Part shown: positions 10,741 to 23,704 of the stretch, one piece after another
How positions within the stretch are numbered: the first letter of the stretch is position 1
Layout of the letters: every line of letters starts with the position of its first letter
NCBI GenBank assembly: GCA_011800155.1
Contig: CM022369.1
Span: 744,001-808,000 of the forward strand
Reading direction: 5' to 3'
DNA: 64,000 nucleotides
Source of the DNA: Flammulina velutipes
Lineage: Eukaryota > Basidiomycota > Agaricomycetes > Agaricales > Physalacriaceae
Notes under the pieces: model-generated
What the model was told of the DNA's origin: nothing
Seen by the model: the letters and a program-made list of their open reading frames with translations, nothing else
Database searches by the model: none
Translations under genes and position numbers: made by a program

Positions 10741-13326
10741 TTATATGGCAGCATCTTTGGTCGTTCCCGACTTAGAGATACCAGCAACGGTATCGATCAG
10801 ACTTGAACCGCTGATAATGCCCGTAGTTGCGATGATAAACTTGCGACCTAGTAACAAAAGGAACTCAGCCAAAATGGAGCATAAGAGCGTGAATGGACGT
10901 GCCTCGATTTTGCCTGGCGATCCACCTGAGCGCTGCAATCTCGGTGTATGTGCATCCTCCTACAAAAAATACGACGGTGGTCGTATCTTGTTCTCCGAGT
11001 CGAGCTGGCAATGGGTAAATACTACATAAAACGCAGCATGTAGATGCTCACTAAAAGCCGGAGGATTGCCACAGCCAGCTTTTTGTACGAAGTCGATGGT
11101 TTCCCCAGGAATAGAAGAGATCAGATCCTCGAAGCCCTTCCAGCCACCAATAGGATGGGCCTGAAGCTTCCCCTCCTTTGATTTGCTGGTAGTCGGTACT
11201 TGAGGCCCCTTCTCTCTCTCTGACGAGCGATTCAATAGGGTATCCCTCTGTGTAAGGCATTGTATGAGGCGTATGCTGATGGGCGCATAACCAGAATACA
11301 CGAAGCTCAAATCGCTTTCATCCTCGTCTAGGGCCTCAGAGCTGTCCTCGACCCATAATTGTAATGAATCTCGGAGAGATGCGAAGGGATACTTCGGTGG
11401 TGTGGTGGATGGCGGCAGAGGACTCGGCATAAGCATAGCTAAAGTTGGCGACGATAACGAAAGGAGCATGGGAAGCAGATCGTAGCCGTAATTCTGAGAA
11501 CAGTTGAGTATGGGACACCATGTGAGGAACAGACCGACCTGAAGAATCTCTCGTTTGAGGTTCTCTAATGTCTTAGTTCTGATGCTGCCAGACGTTATAC
11601 TTGCCAAACAAACAAGCTTAACAACCAGCTCCATATTCGCCCCTTGCGCAATTAGATCTTCGATAGCCGTGAGTTGCTCAGATGTGCGGTATGAAACCAA
11701 AAGGTCTAGAAACGAATGAGTGAATTGATAAGGAATATAGTATCATGAAACGAACTCTGTTGAATTTCCAAGGCTTTGCTAAAGTGCTCATTATTTGTCA
11801 TTGGAACCAGCATCTCGGCCAAACCAATGTCTAAAAATCAAGAGGTAAGACGTGTTGCTAAAAGGTACACTTGTAGGAACCCTTACGAAGAACAAGAGAC
11901 TGTCTTTCTGTTTGCATACCTCCAAGCTTACCGACGACATCCTTCAATTGGGGTATAGTTTTGGCTTGCCTGCTGACCTTCGTCCGAGGTCAGTACTGGT
12001 TTATGATGTAATAGAAAAATAAAGACCTTGTATTCTTCCTCCAGACGACGGGCGATCTTGTTCAATCGTTTGAGGACAGTCGAAAAGTTCACGTCCCTCA
12101 ACTCAGCAAACAGAGTATCAGAAGACGATAGATGATACTTTTTCTTAGCCTCCTTTCTCATAGATGTTGAATGTGTTGCGGAGGGAGGAATGGGAGCATC
12201 GCTAGTCGGTGGTGACACAAGAGACGCCGGGAGTTCTACATGTGCTAGGGAAGGATCAATAACTGCCAAAACATGCACGACGTAAACTTGCAATGCTTTA
12301 TTCCAATCAGTTCGTCAATGAGGCCCTCATAAGTGAGTTGCGTGAGCAGAGGTGTAATGAGATCTACATGGCGATCCAAGATGATGATAGCGTCAATCTT
12401 GTCCGACGGATCGAGCAGCGTGTCCGGTGGCGATGATGTGCGAGCTTGGTGTAAAGCATTGGTGAGAAGAGTGGCCAATCTCTGGAAAAGTCACTATTAG
12501 TGATATCACAAGAGTTCGAACGCATACATACTGCTGCTTTGTCACCTTTCCCAATTACGCGAGGAAATAGACCATACAGTTTTTGAAAAGTCAACAAAGC
12601 TTGAGCCGAGTCATATATCACTGTTTCATCACCGTCCTATAGTCGTTGAGTCAAGGACACGACCAAAAGAACTGAAAACTCACTACCCATATCTCCTTGA
12701 ATGCCATATCGTTCTCCAAAGAGAGTACATCGTCTGCGATCGGGATGAACTGTAGGTTGTACGACGACAATGTTACATCGCCCAAAACGCCTTCTTCTTC
12801 CAGTACTCTTCGAACGAGCGTCGACACACGAGGTACCATAAGAAGAGTATATGTATGTCTCGATGATTGTTTAGCATGTCGTTTGATCTGGTCTGGGGAA
12901 GAATGAAACAAGCGTCTGGACTCTATGGTCTCCTCCTACCAGCGATTATCTTCACGTATTTGATAAGGGGTCGACACAAATAGATGATGTTGGGAGTAGT
13001 CGATGACAATGGTCCCGATTCCAGCCAGAACATTTTGTCCACGCCATGATGCTATACGCTCATTCAGTGGTGGAAAGGACATTCTAGAGTATCAAAACGC
13101 ACCTTCAGAAGCGCAACTTCAGTGACAAGGCCCAAAGGCCCGGCCAGAGAGGCGTCTAAGACCAGCGTCTTCGCCCCGTTCACCTGAAAGGCCCTCAGTC
13201 GCGCTGAGACCGTGTGTACGGTAGACCCACAGCATTCAGCGAGTCGATGAGCGACTTTCTTGCAATTTCCCTGAACAATGAGGTGTCTAACGATGTGTCC
13301 GCGCTTTCAATTGAGGTAGGGTTCAT
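10741..13326 (-). CDS. VPS33: VPS33, Sec1/Munc18 protein of HOPS/CORVET, 663 aa
   Basis: Thirteen exons join in frame: 13326-13231, 13183-13103, 13051-12940, 12892-12687, 12636-12532, 12481-12292, 12244-12027, 11977-11887, 11830-11756, 11705-11539, 11493-11052, 11004-10903 and 10847-10741. Landmarks are [122 protein letters not shown] and [16 protein letters not shown]. All are Vps33 hallmarks, in order and at the normal length. Vps33 clasps SNARE bundles during vacuole/endosome fusion. Two introns use GC at the donor: 12291-12245 (T|GCAAGT, strong) and 10902-10848 (G|GCACGT, weaker); conserved frame is kept only by these sites. The stop at 10741 ends a slightly divergent C-terminus. Confidence 0.93.
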
Positions 13327-13491
13327 GATGGTAAGTAGCTATAGTAGCATCATTGTTCCAACGATCAGACTTCGAAATATCAAGCTTCAAGCCACCTTCA
13401 ACTTCAAGCCTCAAGCTCTAGCCTGGCTACAACTAGTACGTTAATTCATTAACTAAACATACCAAAGGGTGCCGATTCGTTCTATGCATCG

Positions 13492-16400
13492 TCAAATGGA
13501 ATTTCGGCGGGCACTTCTTCCTTTCTTTCTACCAGCCAGTAACTTATCCTGCCCTTCGAGGAATGGCGATGGAAGAAGCCCTTCCTCATCCCATTTCTTC
13601 AAGATGCTGATCGCGGCATGGTACCCTTTCTCCTTGATTTCTTCAAATTTGGAGAATTGTAGAGTACCGTACTACTTGCGGAGTCAGTAGAACAATCGTT
13701 ACAGTGCACAAGCCTACTCACCTCCTGGACAGGGAGTGCAAGATAGAGGCATCCTGGAGCCACCTTAGCCTCCTCCAGGGTCTTGACGCTCGAAACGCTA
13801 TCAAAAGTTGTTTGTAAATAAAGCCTTTGGGTGAGAAATCACTGACTACGCCAGGCGGCTTTGAATCTCGGTAATCGCGGGTACATTTCGCGCGTTTGAA
13901 AAAGGGTTCCACCTATTAAGCAATAACCACCATCCAGAGATATGATCACCAAAATTTCGTGGAGAGTTATCGTCGATCTACGAAGCAAAAAATCAAACAG
14001 GCTGATGACATTGGAATGACTCCATCAAACTCACCGAACCAACGTCGCAAGCAAATACTGCACTTGCACCACGTTGGAACATGGCAGCCACCTTACAACC
14101 GTTAGCTTCATAGCAGAAAATGTTGAGTAAACACACAGGTAGATTGTCAACTGTAGGAACGAAACGAGTTCGTATTTGTTTTATGAAACTAAAGAATTTC
14201 ACTCACCATAACCGCCATCTACCAACATGTGACCATTGTCACATAATGGTGGGATGAGACCTACAAGAGTCATAGATGCTCCTACCAGAGCCAGGGAAAT
14301 TAGGGGAGGAAGAGGACAATATAGGTACGCATACGGATGAAGCGCCAAGCGTAGCCAGTTTCGTGAATCGCCATCTCGGAAGTGTTGATATTTGTTGTGT
14401 TACAGAAGAACGGTAGCCACATGTCTTCGATGTGAGTGTCATAGAAGGCCTATATGAAGATCAATATAAACGCCGAGGGCATATCGTGACGGTTTTGCCT
14501 TATACAACGAACGGTTGAACTCGTGTCCCTGTGGCCGGAGAAGTTAGTTTGAAAAGCCTTAGGGTCATATGTACCAAAAACTTACGGTGGTATAAGACAC
14601 AATAGGGTACGTTACGTCCGAAAGCATGCGCCAAATATTGCCCATTCGACTGCTGAATTGCTTTGCACGTCCAGAACTTGACAAAATATCACCTTCACGT
14701 GCGTAGAGGCCGCCGATAAAAGCACCGATACTAGTGCCGCCAATGTGGTCGATTGGTATACCGTACTCTTCTAAAGCACGGATTAGTCCCTAAATTGTCT
14801 GATAAGTGCCATATTTGCCAGAAGGAATTGACTGCGCACCAGATGGGAGATACCCCGAGCGCCGCCACCACCTAGCACAAGTCCCACAGAGGTACCACAC
14901 AGTCTACGAGCAAGCCTCGAGAAATCGTTTACTCTTGGCGATCGCTGTGGCCGAGCATCAAGAGTTGCTCCACGATACTTCTGGATCTCATTCTGGACCT
15001 TGTCTTTGAGAGTTCTCAATGCGGCTACTGCGTCGGGCCCTTTCGGTACAGCGGTGACTTTGGGAATAGGAAGTACCAGTCCCTATCAACACAGGTCAGC
15101 ACGTTTAGTGATCTCCGTCCCCTTTCAATACATACAGGCAATTCCACATGAATATGTTGATGAACCCACGGTCGGTTCTGAGATGTCACTTTAGCTGACT
15201 TAAACGTACGAGTACGGCAGGAGCATACCTTGAGCCATTCACGAGTGGACCCGGGAACAACGTAACGATCAGGATGAAGGAGAACGAGCTCTTTGCGAGC
15301 AGTAGTTTTCATCGAAAAGAGCAGTCGCTCATACTCCCCTATAGATGGATCGTCGCCCATCCCAACCACCATGACGCAGTCAGCCTAGAAAGGGTAGTGA
15401 GTGGAAAGAACTCAGCAGCGAAATTCATACCTGTCTTATGCACGTTTGGGTCCACGAGCTGCTAACAGACGAATCAGCGACATACAGAACTGTTCGATAC
15501 CTCTGCTCGAGATCAGCCAGCCAACCGGCGGCCTTCAGCTTGCCCATCCGGGTGAAGGCATGCCGTCCTAGTTGATTCGAGATAGATGCTTGATTGAGGT
15601 AAGATGTTGTGGCACCGATGCCCTCGAGGGCAGTCTGGAGTTTCCTTGCGAAGGCGTCCACAGGAACGCTACGAGAAACCGGAATGACTGCGACCGTCCT
15701 GAGGTTATTATTGTAACCAGCTTCAGCTGTGACAGAACGAGATGTTTTGGACGTTCCATCGAGCTCCCCACGTACACGTGTAGCAATCATCCTCAGAATC
15801 CTGTATAATTGGAGTCATAAGTAGCAGATTTGCCTAACAAACTTACTGAGCTGTAATCCGCGGGTTCCTGTATTGAGATGAGCAAGTTAAACAACTGCTC
15901 GCACTAATTTCACACACCGAGCAGATATCGCATTGAACAGTGTTTGGGGCATTCGTATTAGCTCAGTGTCACGAATGGCGTGAACCGTAGAGCGCCGAGG
16001 GGAGCTTGTAATCACGTCGACTTCTCCTACTGTGTCGCCCTGGCCATACTCGCCTAAGATGGAGACTACGCCATCCTCCGATTCGGAGATGGCTCGTAGA
16101 CGACCATTAATGACGATGTAGAAACTATCACTGACGTCTTTCGGCCGCCACAGCACCTGGCCTGCATTTACCTGCATCCAATCCAAGGATGCATCAATGT
16201 GTAAGACTGTGGATACACATCAGGTATTTTAGATGAGTGATAGGACTGTGAATACATGCTTACCAAGTGGCGACAAGAGAGAGATCAGGCGCTTAGCGAG
16301 CGTCAAGAGAACAATGGGACGCTTCTCGAGAATACGCTCCAAGGCGTGTGACGGTAAAAATCCAACATAGGTATCAGTCTTCGCTTTGATATCGACATAC

Positions 16401-18792
16401 GACGCTGTATGAGTGAGCGAAGCTGAACAAATTTAGTGCTCACGGAGATATAGAGATAAATAGAATATCACCCAAATATCCAGCAATGCCACCTGGTTTT
16501 ACAGTGAAGAGTAATTTATGGTTCTCTTTGTTTGCGTTTTCAGATTCCCTGGGCATCACATTGGGTTGATGCTCCGGGGGAAGGAGAATATCCAGAAAGC
16601 CATCGATGACATAGTAGAGACCTTTTGGGGATTAATCCACGAGTGTCACAGGAGTCTCAGGAGTACCTGTATTTGCCTCTCCCGCCTTTACCAACGTCGC
16701 GCCAGCACCAAAGAAGAGCATTTCCACTTCATTATCCAGGCCGCTCATATAACCGTCTACGGAATGGGTGGATCCTCCGTTCATGCTAGAGCTATCATCG
16801 GCGATTTCAAGTAACGACAAGGACGTGAACATCCCAGAGCCCGAAGATCGACGGGAGTCAGAGGCGAGTGTAGGAGGCATTGCCGGTGAAGCATCTGCTG
16901 AGTCCATGCCACTGAGCGGAGGCTGCAACAAGCCAATAGATTTCGCGATGCAAGACATGACTTCCTCCCGCAGGTCAAATTCGTCGCTAGAAATGTTCGG
17001 GGTTCGTTGAGATTCCAGAGGCTCTGCGCCTTTGGAACGGGGTGTTGCAATGCTGCTGAAGGTTCTCGTAATGGGACGATAGAATTCACCAGGATGCTGA
17101 GTTGAGCTGAAAAGATCACCAGCGTGGACGGCAGTTCGAGAGGGGGCGTAGGATGATTTTAATGAGGTGGACGATAGGGATGATGCCATTCGAGGAGGCA
17201 ATGTGCCGCGATTACTATCTGCGGGAGGACCCTTGTCCGAAGTTCGCAAATCCGGAAAGCTTTTTGCAGAGATTGTGCTAGGTGAGTTTGTGATGTTAAA
17301 ATAGTCACCATCACTGTCTGCCGAGGACGATCCGTCAAAGCGTTGTCGAAGATACGTAAGCCCTCCTCCTTCGTAGAAGGAATCTGGTAAAGGATGGCAA
17401 GCGATGTCGTTGATGGCTTTTTCCGTTCTGAGGACCTCACTAGTTAGGCCTAAGTATTTGTGTGCGGCACTAAATGTGACACGAGAAAATCGCGTCAATA
17501 TTACTTCGGCAATGTCAGTTTATCGCTGCTCCGCACTAAATGAATGCATACCTTGGACAATGTGGCCAGTGGCGTTGGGAAATTTTTTTGTCAGTCTTCT
17601 AAAGGCTTCTGCAGGAATCACTGCCAAAGTAGTGTCCTCGCTAGCCCGGGCGACAACTCCCTCGTGTAGCTGCGTCGCTCGTCTGTATCCTACTCCAGAC
17701 CGCGGTAGTGATGCCGTGGTTTCATCATCATCTGGAATAGGGGACATAGGCGAGGTAAACATGGGGCGAGGAGGCGGCGTGTCTAGGGGACTACCGGATG
17801 CGTGTACGGTGGATGTAGTTGAGGAGACTGAAGAACGCCGACGCCGGGGTATAGACTGCTCCAAGTTCAAGTGTGATACATCTGTATCAGGACGGGAAAA
17901 TGAAGAACTTCGCGAGGAAGGGAAGGATGCGGAGTCTGAGCGAGAGTATGCGTCGTTTTGCCAGCTGATTTGCACGTCTTCGGTAAAAAGACCGAGGATG
18001 GTGAACAAGCTAGACAATGTACCACCGCTGCCCACCTCATTTAGTAGCTGATAGCCATTCATGTCTTCGTCGTCCCATAGTCCTTCATCTTTTTTCCCTG
18101 TCTGCGCAAACACTTGAACGTTTCCATCGACAACACAATAGAAGTTTTTGTCCTGTTCGAGGGACATGCTATCCCCGGCAATTAACCTTTTGGTTTGCAA
18201 ATGTCTAGCCAGCTCGTGAAAGACCTAAGACAGTTAGATGCGAAAATGGGCATGCATTGAGGAGCTTACTGGTTTCTCCAACTACAGAAGCGATCAGATG
18301 AGTAAATGGTAGTTTGTCTGAATTTCACTCACAAATCCAAAGACGCGCACAGCTTGAAGAAAATCGTCGAGATAATTGTGAAAAGTGGGGGCGGGATCTT
18401 TGTTGTAAGTCAGAAAAGTCAGGTGTGTGGCGTTACATACCTGGTGTGTTTACGTCGGGATGTAGCTCAATAGCGTCAGGCTTGACGAGGGGCGGCTCCT
18501 TCAGCTGAGTGTAGTCATTCAGATATTTGAATCGGATCCAATAGTTCAGTGCGATTCCTGAAGCGACAAACATCAGAGCGAATGACCAAAAGTTGAGCTG
18601 CAAAGATGATGAGAGAAGACTGGACGGCGAATTCGTGGCTGGCGCACTGTGAGAGTCATAGAATACGACAGCACTGAGTAGATAAACTTTGGAACACTGA
18701 TAGTTGTAAATGCAACGAGGGCTTTTACCCATGAAAGCAACCACACTAATTTGGAGAATTAGCGATACTCTGCAAGTTGATGTAACACACAC
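13492..18792 (-). CDS. NTE1: NTE1-type lysophospholipase (patatin-like, cyclic-nucleotide-binding domains)
   Basis: A long multi-exon gene encoding roughly 1,450 aa. The N-terminal membrane helix is [19 protein letters not shown] (about 18600-18540), followed by the family block [20 protein letters not shown]. Three cNMP-binding-like domains follow, seen near 18200-18000, 16640-16270 and 16190-15890 ([30 protein letters not shown]). The patatin domain has the oxyanion loop [15 protein letters not shown] (about 14850), the nucleophile elbow [10 protein letters not shown] (Ser near 14733) and the catalytic Asp in MLVDGGY followed by [13 protein letters not shown] (about 14210-14090). The C-terminus ends in a basic tail at 13492. 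The catalytic dyad is intact. The yeast enzyme deacylates phosphatidylcholine at the ER. The ATG at 18792 is the upstream limit; the first exon boundary is uncertain. The VPS33 gene begins 165 bp downstream on the same strand. Confidence 0.92.
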
Positions 18793-19287
18793 ATATGACC
18801 CAGAAGCAGGCAGATACTAGAGAAACAAGCGGATGCAAGTCGTGGCTCTCGCTCAACGTTGGGTTGTCCATGGCTAATCAGAATGGTGGCCACAACGCAG
18901 CGCAGTTCAAGTTGCGAGACGACGACAGTACTGGTCAATTAGGCTATGACGTACACCGGTCCGGGATCACCGGTAGATATACACGATCACATTTTTCTTT
19001 TCGGAAACTTTTCCTTTCCTTCATCATGACTCCAGATCCCATCCACGAAGATGTTCAGTTCATAATCATGGAGTCTTTCGTATCTCAAACAGCGTAGGCT
19101 TTCGCTGAACGGATTGTGCGTCACTTTCTAAGCTAACAAAGGGAGTGCACAATGGGTCACTACGTTTGGTAATCGCCAGTGGGTATGTCGATTGTTTGAC
19201 CCAAACAACCAGCGCGCCGTGGCCAGCGACCATTGTTGGTATATAAACGCAGTCATATACATCTTGCCTGCCACTCAGATCTCCGGT
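18793..19287. other. Intergenic between divergent NTE1 and kinase-like gene
   Basis: Promoter region for both neighbours. A 100-codon ATG frame at 18795-19097 overlaps this promoter but shows no domain, so it is not annotated. Confidence 0.4.
19240..19247 (+). promoter_or_regulatory. TATA box of kinase-like gene
   Basis: TATATAAA sits 48 bp before the ATG at 19288. This helped to choose that start over the open frame further upstream. Confidence 0.5.
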
Positions 19288-19931
19288 ATGACCACTCTTG
19301 AGCTCCTTTATGATCGTTCAACCTTCCAGCTTTGGTCTTGGACAACACACGGAGCCGGCAGCGGGAACCAGCATATCTCTATCCACGTCCAACAGTGTAT
19401 CCAAAACATGACCTTTCTGGCAACAATGGGGCCCCTTGGAGTATCGCCTACAATCCATGTAGTTGTCAAAGTGGCGTTTGGCGAAGAAGATGTCGCAGTG
19501 CTTGATCTGGAGGCGGAGTTGTACAGGAGCCAACTCGGGCCATTACAAGGATATATCGTTCCCAAATGCTATGGCTACTTTCAGTGTGGGAGTAGTGTTT
19601 CGTGCTTGGTGTTGGAACTTTGTAACCACGTTATCAATCATAGCATTTGCGGGTTAGTTTCTACCAATCTCCCCGCGTACTTGACATGCTCACGATGACT
19701 TCTATTAGCCAGCAAATTGTGAATGCCGTGGCCCAGCTTCATAATGTTGGTATCAAGCTCGGCAATCTTGCAAGTCATCATTTCGTCGCGGCCAAAAATG
19801 GCATCCGTATTGTCGGGTTTAGTACTGCTCAAAGCCATAAATGCCCTATGGAGCGCTTCTCAGGGCGGCTCCCTCCATGCGCAGAATTATGCACTCTTGA
19901 AGAGTTTTACGGAGCACGCGTACAGTTTTGA
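19288..19931 (+). CDS. Small protein-kinase-like protein with lost catalytic residues, 195 aa
   Basis: Exons 19288-19652 and 19709-19931. The fold is that of the small agaricomycete kinase-like proteins. The nucleotide-binding Lys is kept in IHVVVKVAF, the helix-C Glu in LDLEAELYRSQL, and the hinge in CLVLELC. The catalytic loop, which normally reads H-x-D-F/L-x-x-x-N, is LHNVGIKLGNLASHHF: Gly-Asn stands where Gly-Asp is expected. The metal-binding D-F-x motif is IRIVGFSTAQSHKCP, with Gly in place of Asp. Both acidic residues needed for phosphotransfer are thus missing, so I infer a pseudokinase or a gene in decay. There is no frameshift, and the TATA box suggests it is transcribed. Confidence 0.72.
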
Positions 19932-20134
19932 GCGCGTTTTCTCTGCCCCCGGACAGGCTCCCTATGTAGTTTGCATGGTTGTACTCTTACAGTATCCATG
20001 TGTTCCATTAAATTATATCGTGTTGCTCTGTTCAAGTACCAACTTTCCTCCGAGAAGTCTTATGCACTTGCAGCCAAGACCGCTCTTAGTTGAGCCGATC
20101 CGAAGTTCCGAACCTTGTGCCTCTCTTTCTTACC

Positions 20135-21066
20135 ATGACTGCTCTCGATCCTACGCCCGAAACAAATGGATTTCCTGAAGGATACTTCATAATTCGCTCA
20201 GTGGCATCAAATCGCTTGCTGGACGTTGCTCAGGACTCTATTGAAGATGGCGCAGGAATCGTCTTGTATCCCGAGACTGAAACAGCCTTAGTTGAAAGTC
20301 AGTCAGATTCGGCATGTAGCTATTCGCACATTTATAGTACTGTCGTAGGTCGGAGGAATCCAAATTCTAACAACCAAGTACGTCCTTTCCCCTTTATGAA
20401 AGTTGACTAACTCCTTTTGTTAGGTCTTTTTCATGGATACATCTGGCGCTCTCTGTTCTCGTTCTTCTGGACATGCAATTGATGTAGAAGGCGGGCGTCT
20501 TTATGCTAGACTGATTCAAATGCTGATATTATGTAGATGATTCTTTGGTCTTGCGCCACCGACGTCCCGTCTCGTTGCCATTTCCCAACGATTACTCCCA
20601 CCCTCTTCCAACCTTTTCGTATCACCAACATACAGGACAGATCCACATAACATTCTCCAGCGATCCCACATATCCTTCAGTTCCTCTCTCCGCCTCGTGG
20701 AAAGCCAAGACATATCTTCTAGTATCGCTCCCGCTGCGCAAGCCAAAGAGCTTCCTCGACGACGCTACGCAGTTCATTACTTCCACTATCTCCAAGCCTC
20801 TGTCATTTTTCTCTGGGCCAATGTCCCCCAAACCAACACCTGAAGATGTTTATCAGAATAGTGTTGACCTCCATGACGAAGAGGTCGTCGAAGAGGAATG
20901 GGGAGAGGAAGCAGAGGTTGATGACTCCCCAGAGCTCTATCGAAATGTCCGCGTATCATCTATCAACAACTTAGAAGAGGACGCAGGTCTTGTGGAAAAA
21001 GCAAGGAACAGGCGGAGATGGCAAGTTGTTCCCCTCCGTACCTCCAACGCGCGCACTGGGGCTTGA
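20135..21066 (+). CDS. Ricin-B-like beta-trefoil protein, 264 aa
   Basis: Exons 20135-20297, 20349-20377 (29 bp), 20424-20496 and 20537-21066 join in frame. The N-terminal 110 residues form a ricin-B-lectin-like trefoil: GYFIIRSVASNRLLDVAQDS, then NNQVFFMDTSGALCSRSSG, HAIDVEGG and LVLRHRRPVSLPFPND. The LDV and AIDVEG strands are the Q-x-W-equivalent repeats. The C-terminal half contains YLLVSLPLRKPK, an acidic stretch and a basic tail, and belongs to the same widespread uncharacterised basidiomycete family. There is no signal peptide, so it should be cytosolic or nuclear. Sugar binding cannot be judged, because the typical carbohydrate-contact residues are not all evident. No catalytic domain is attached. 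Confidence 0.78.
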
Positions 21067-21597
21067 TTACTACCTGCTTCAGTCAAGCTGATCGCAATGC
21101 ACGATGAACGTTGACGAACATAGACGCACAGAAATGAATGAAATCAAATAAACAATGGTCAGATTTTAGTGGCGTGAGCCGTCATCCATTTACCTGAGTA
21201 TTTCGATGTCAAGCTAGTAGTGATCTGTCATGAAAGGTAGATTCCTGTCAAGATGGGTAGCTTCTTTTGACTGATCCACACATTACTGAAAAACTTCCAC
21301 TCAGATCTCTGTTGTATTCCTCCCAGATTGGGAGGTATTCCATCAGATTTTCCGGGAGAGTATTATAAGTTTCGAAAAGTATATTTTCTCGTGCAATGAG
21401 AATGGTAGACAAACTTGATAAGTGGCGCAGTTGGATGAGGACCGGACGGCGGAATCCTTGATCCGTTGAGGTCACGAGATCTTCTTCCTTCCCGTTTCTG
21501 GTCGTGGGAACCGTGTCCAAGATCTGAATCGGGCGTTCCTCTTGCTCAAGCTTTACTCTTGCTTTACTCTCAGTTTACTCTCGTTCTTCTTCCAGCC
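21067..21597. other. Intergenic
   Basis: No gene supported. The right end is the promoter and pyrimidine-rich 5' leader (CTTTACTCTTGCTTTACTC near 21551) of the WD40 gene. Confidence 0.4.
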
Positions 21598-23704
21598 ATG
21601 GCAGTCATGGATACTCCGTTCTCGACTATCACGATTAGCTCAGAGGAAATCAACCTTCTCATACATTCATACCTCTTGGATTCTGGTGCGTATCACATTT
21701 TCCCGTTCCCTGAGCGTGAATTGTATACCGGACAGGATTCATACACTCTGCCTATTCGTTGTGCCAAGAAGGACGTCTGCAAAAATCCAAGAAATTCAAG
21801 AAACATATCCCGAGAGGAGAGTTGGTTGAACTCTTGTCCAAATCACTGCTGTACAAGGAAGTGGAGGCCCACTACAGAGGTGGTGACCTTGTTGGCCAAT
21901 GTCGAGCAAATTTCTCACTCCTCGAAACCCACATATGTTCCGTCAATCCTGATTTCCCAGAGCCGATTGAACTATCCCCATCCCATTTCATGTCTGTGAG
22001 CAAACCAAATGCGTCACCCGTTCCCACACCCGCTCTTGTTCCTGCCTCTACGTCTACGGCTATGTCTACCTCTTCCCCACACACCATCCCACCAGCCTCA
22101 ACGATTCAACAAAAGGCTTTCAAACGGAAAGCTAGCCCGACCATCATTGAATCGCCTGTCGAGAAACGATCGAGAAACGAAGAGCCCAAAGTTCCCTCCC
22201 AACCAAGCACTTCAATGAGTGTACCACCGCGAAAAAGCACTTCCTCAGCACCTCCTGACATCAACGACAGAATACGCAAAGGTGCTTTCCGACGGGCTCT
22301 AAAGGGCCACACGTCTGAGGTTCGTAGCTTCCTAGCGTCTTGTATCTTCCCATTAATTCCCTAAAACTGTAGATCTTCGTGTCTATGTGGCATCCAACTG
22401 ATCATCGTGTTCTTGCATCCGGCGCCAAAGATTCAACCTTGAATATCTGGACTGTCCCGGATGATTTGAACAATCGGTCAACGGACGTCGCCCCAATTAC
22501 GCTGAAGTTCGACAATCAGGAAAAATCGACCATCGACGTAACCTCTTTACACTGGAACTTTGATGGCAGCATGCTGGCCGTTGGAAGCTATGATGCCGCT
22601 CTTCGTGTTGTGAGTAGAGATGGTGAACATCAAGTTCTCTGGATGAATCATACAGTAAAAATCTTCTTGCACCCTCCTCGCAGAGACTAATAAGAACTTT
22701 ACAAGGGTCCAATATTCACAATTCGCTTCTCGCCTAATGGACGGCACATCATCAGTGCCAGCTTAGATGGGACTTCATGCTTATTCGATTTCAAGGAAAG
22801 AAAGCTTGTTCGGCGGTACAATAATCACCATGGTAAATCCTCGAAATATCCGTAAGTGACTGAAAAATGAATCTTCCCTTAGATTGTGTGCTAGACACTG
22901 TTTGGATTACCAACACACAATTTGCAAGTTGTGGCGCCGATGGAATGATTTTTGTCATGGACATAAACCAGGCAACACCTCTCAAGACTTTCACGTTTGT
23001 GTTTTACCTCGTCTATATTTTGTGTCTAATCTGTTAGCAGGGGACATGTAAATGAGGTCAATCAGATCCGACCGAACAAAGCTTTAACGCATCTCGCGTC
23101 GTGCTCGGATGATAAGACTGCACGCATCTGGAACCTTGCTACTGTTGCCGTGGATGACACGATTCCTGGGCTGTCTGAATTCGGACCGCCTATGATCTTG
23201 AGTGGACATGAACACGCGGTCACTTCACTTGTTTGGTGTGAGCCTGAAGGTCAACCACCTCTACTTGCAACGTCAATCTCATACTTCTTATTCAACTATC
23301 TCCTTGCTGATACGTAATGGCAGAGGCTCCTTTGATACAACCACCCGACTCTGGGATTCAGCTACAGGAGAGTGTCTACGGATTTTGCGAGACTTCAAAA
23401 AACCGATATACGTTCTCTCAGCCGCACCAGATGGCAGATGGATCGCCGCAGCTGGTGCAGACGGCTGTTTGAGAGCATATCACACTCAAGTCAGGACCAT
23501 ATTTACTTTATCCATTCATCGCTGACAAATAGACAGGAAGAAAAGAAACAATGGTATTGGACTGTAGAGAACGCGCGTCCTGGTATCTTTGATATCGATT
23601 GGCGTAGCTGGGACGACGGGAAGGTGCAGCGTATGGCCCTGTCGCTTGAATGTCAGCAAGTGATGATTTTAGACTCCAAGGGCATACAAGATTCATTCGA
23701 ATAA
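21598..23704 (+). CDS. TBL1/Sif2-like LisH-WD40 corepressor subunit, 585 aa
   Basis: Eight exons: 21598-21685, 21736-22319, 22373-22654, 22706-22832, 22883-22994, 23041-23271, 23324-23489 and 23537-23704. The N-terminal LisH is EEINLLIHSYLLDSGFIHSA, with the TBL1 F-box-like follow-on KKHIPRGELVELLSKSLLY and EVEAHYRGG. A 100-residue Ser/Pro linker leads to seven or eight WD40 repeats, for example GHTSEIFVSMWHPT, LASGAKDSTLNIW, HLASCSDDKTARIWN and LLATGSFDTTTRLWD. This domain order defines TBL1X in animals and Sif2 in yeast, subunits of the histone-deacetylase SMRT/NCoR and Set3 complexes. It is nuclear by inference. Phases agree at all seven junctions. The last splice uses AG at 23536, because the nearer AG (23532) would give a stop. 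Confidence 0.88.

Noticed and set aside
18795..19097. ATG-started 100-codon frame next to the NTE1 start
   Set aside because: It overlaps the divergent promoter region, shows no domain, and lacks introns unlike neighbours; weak evidence.
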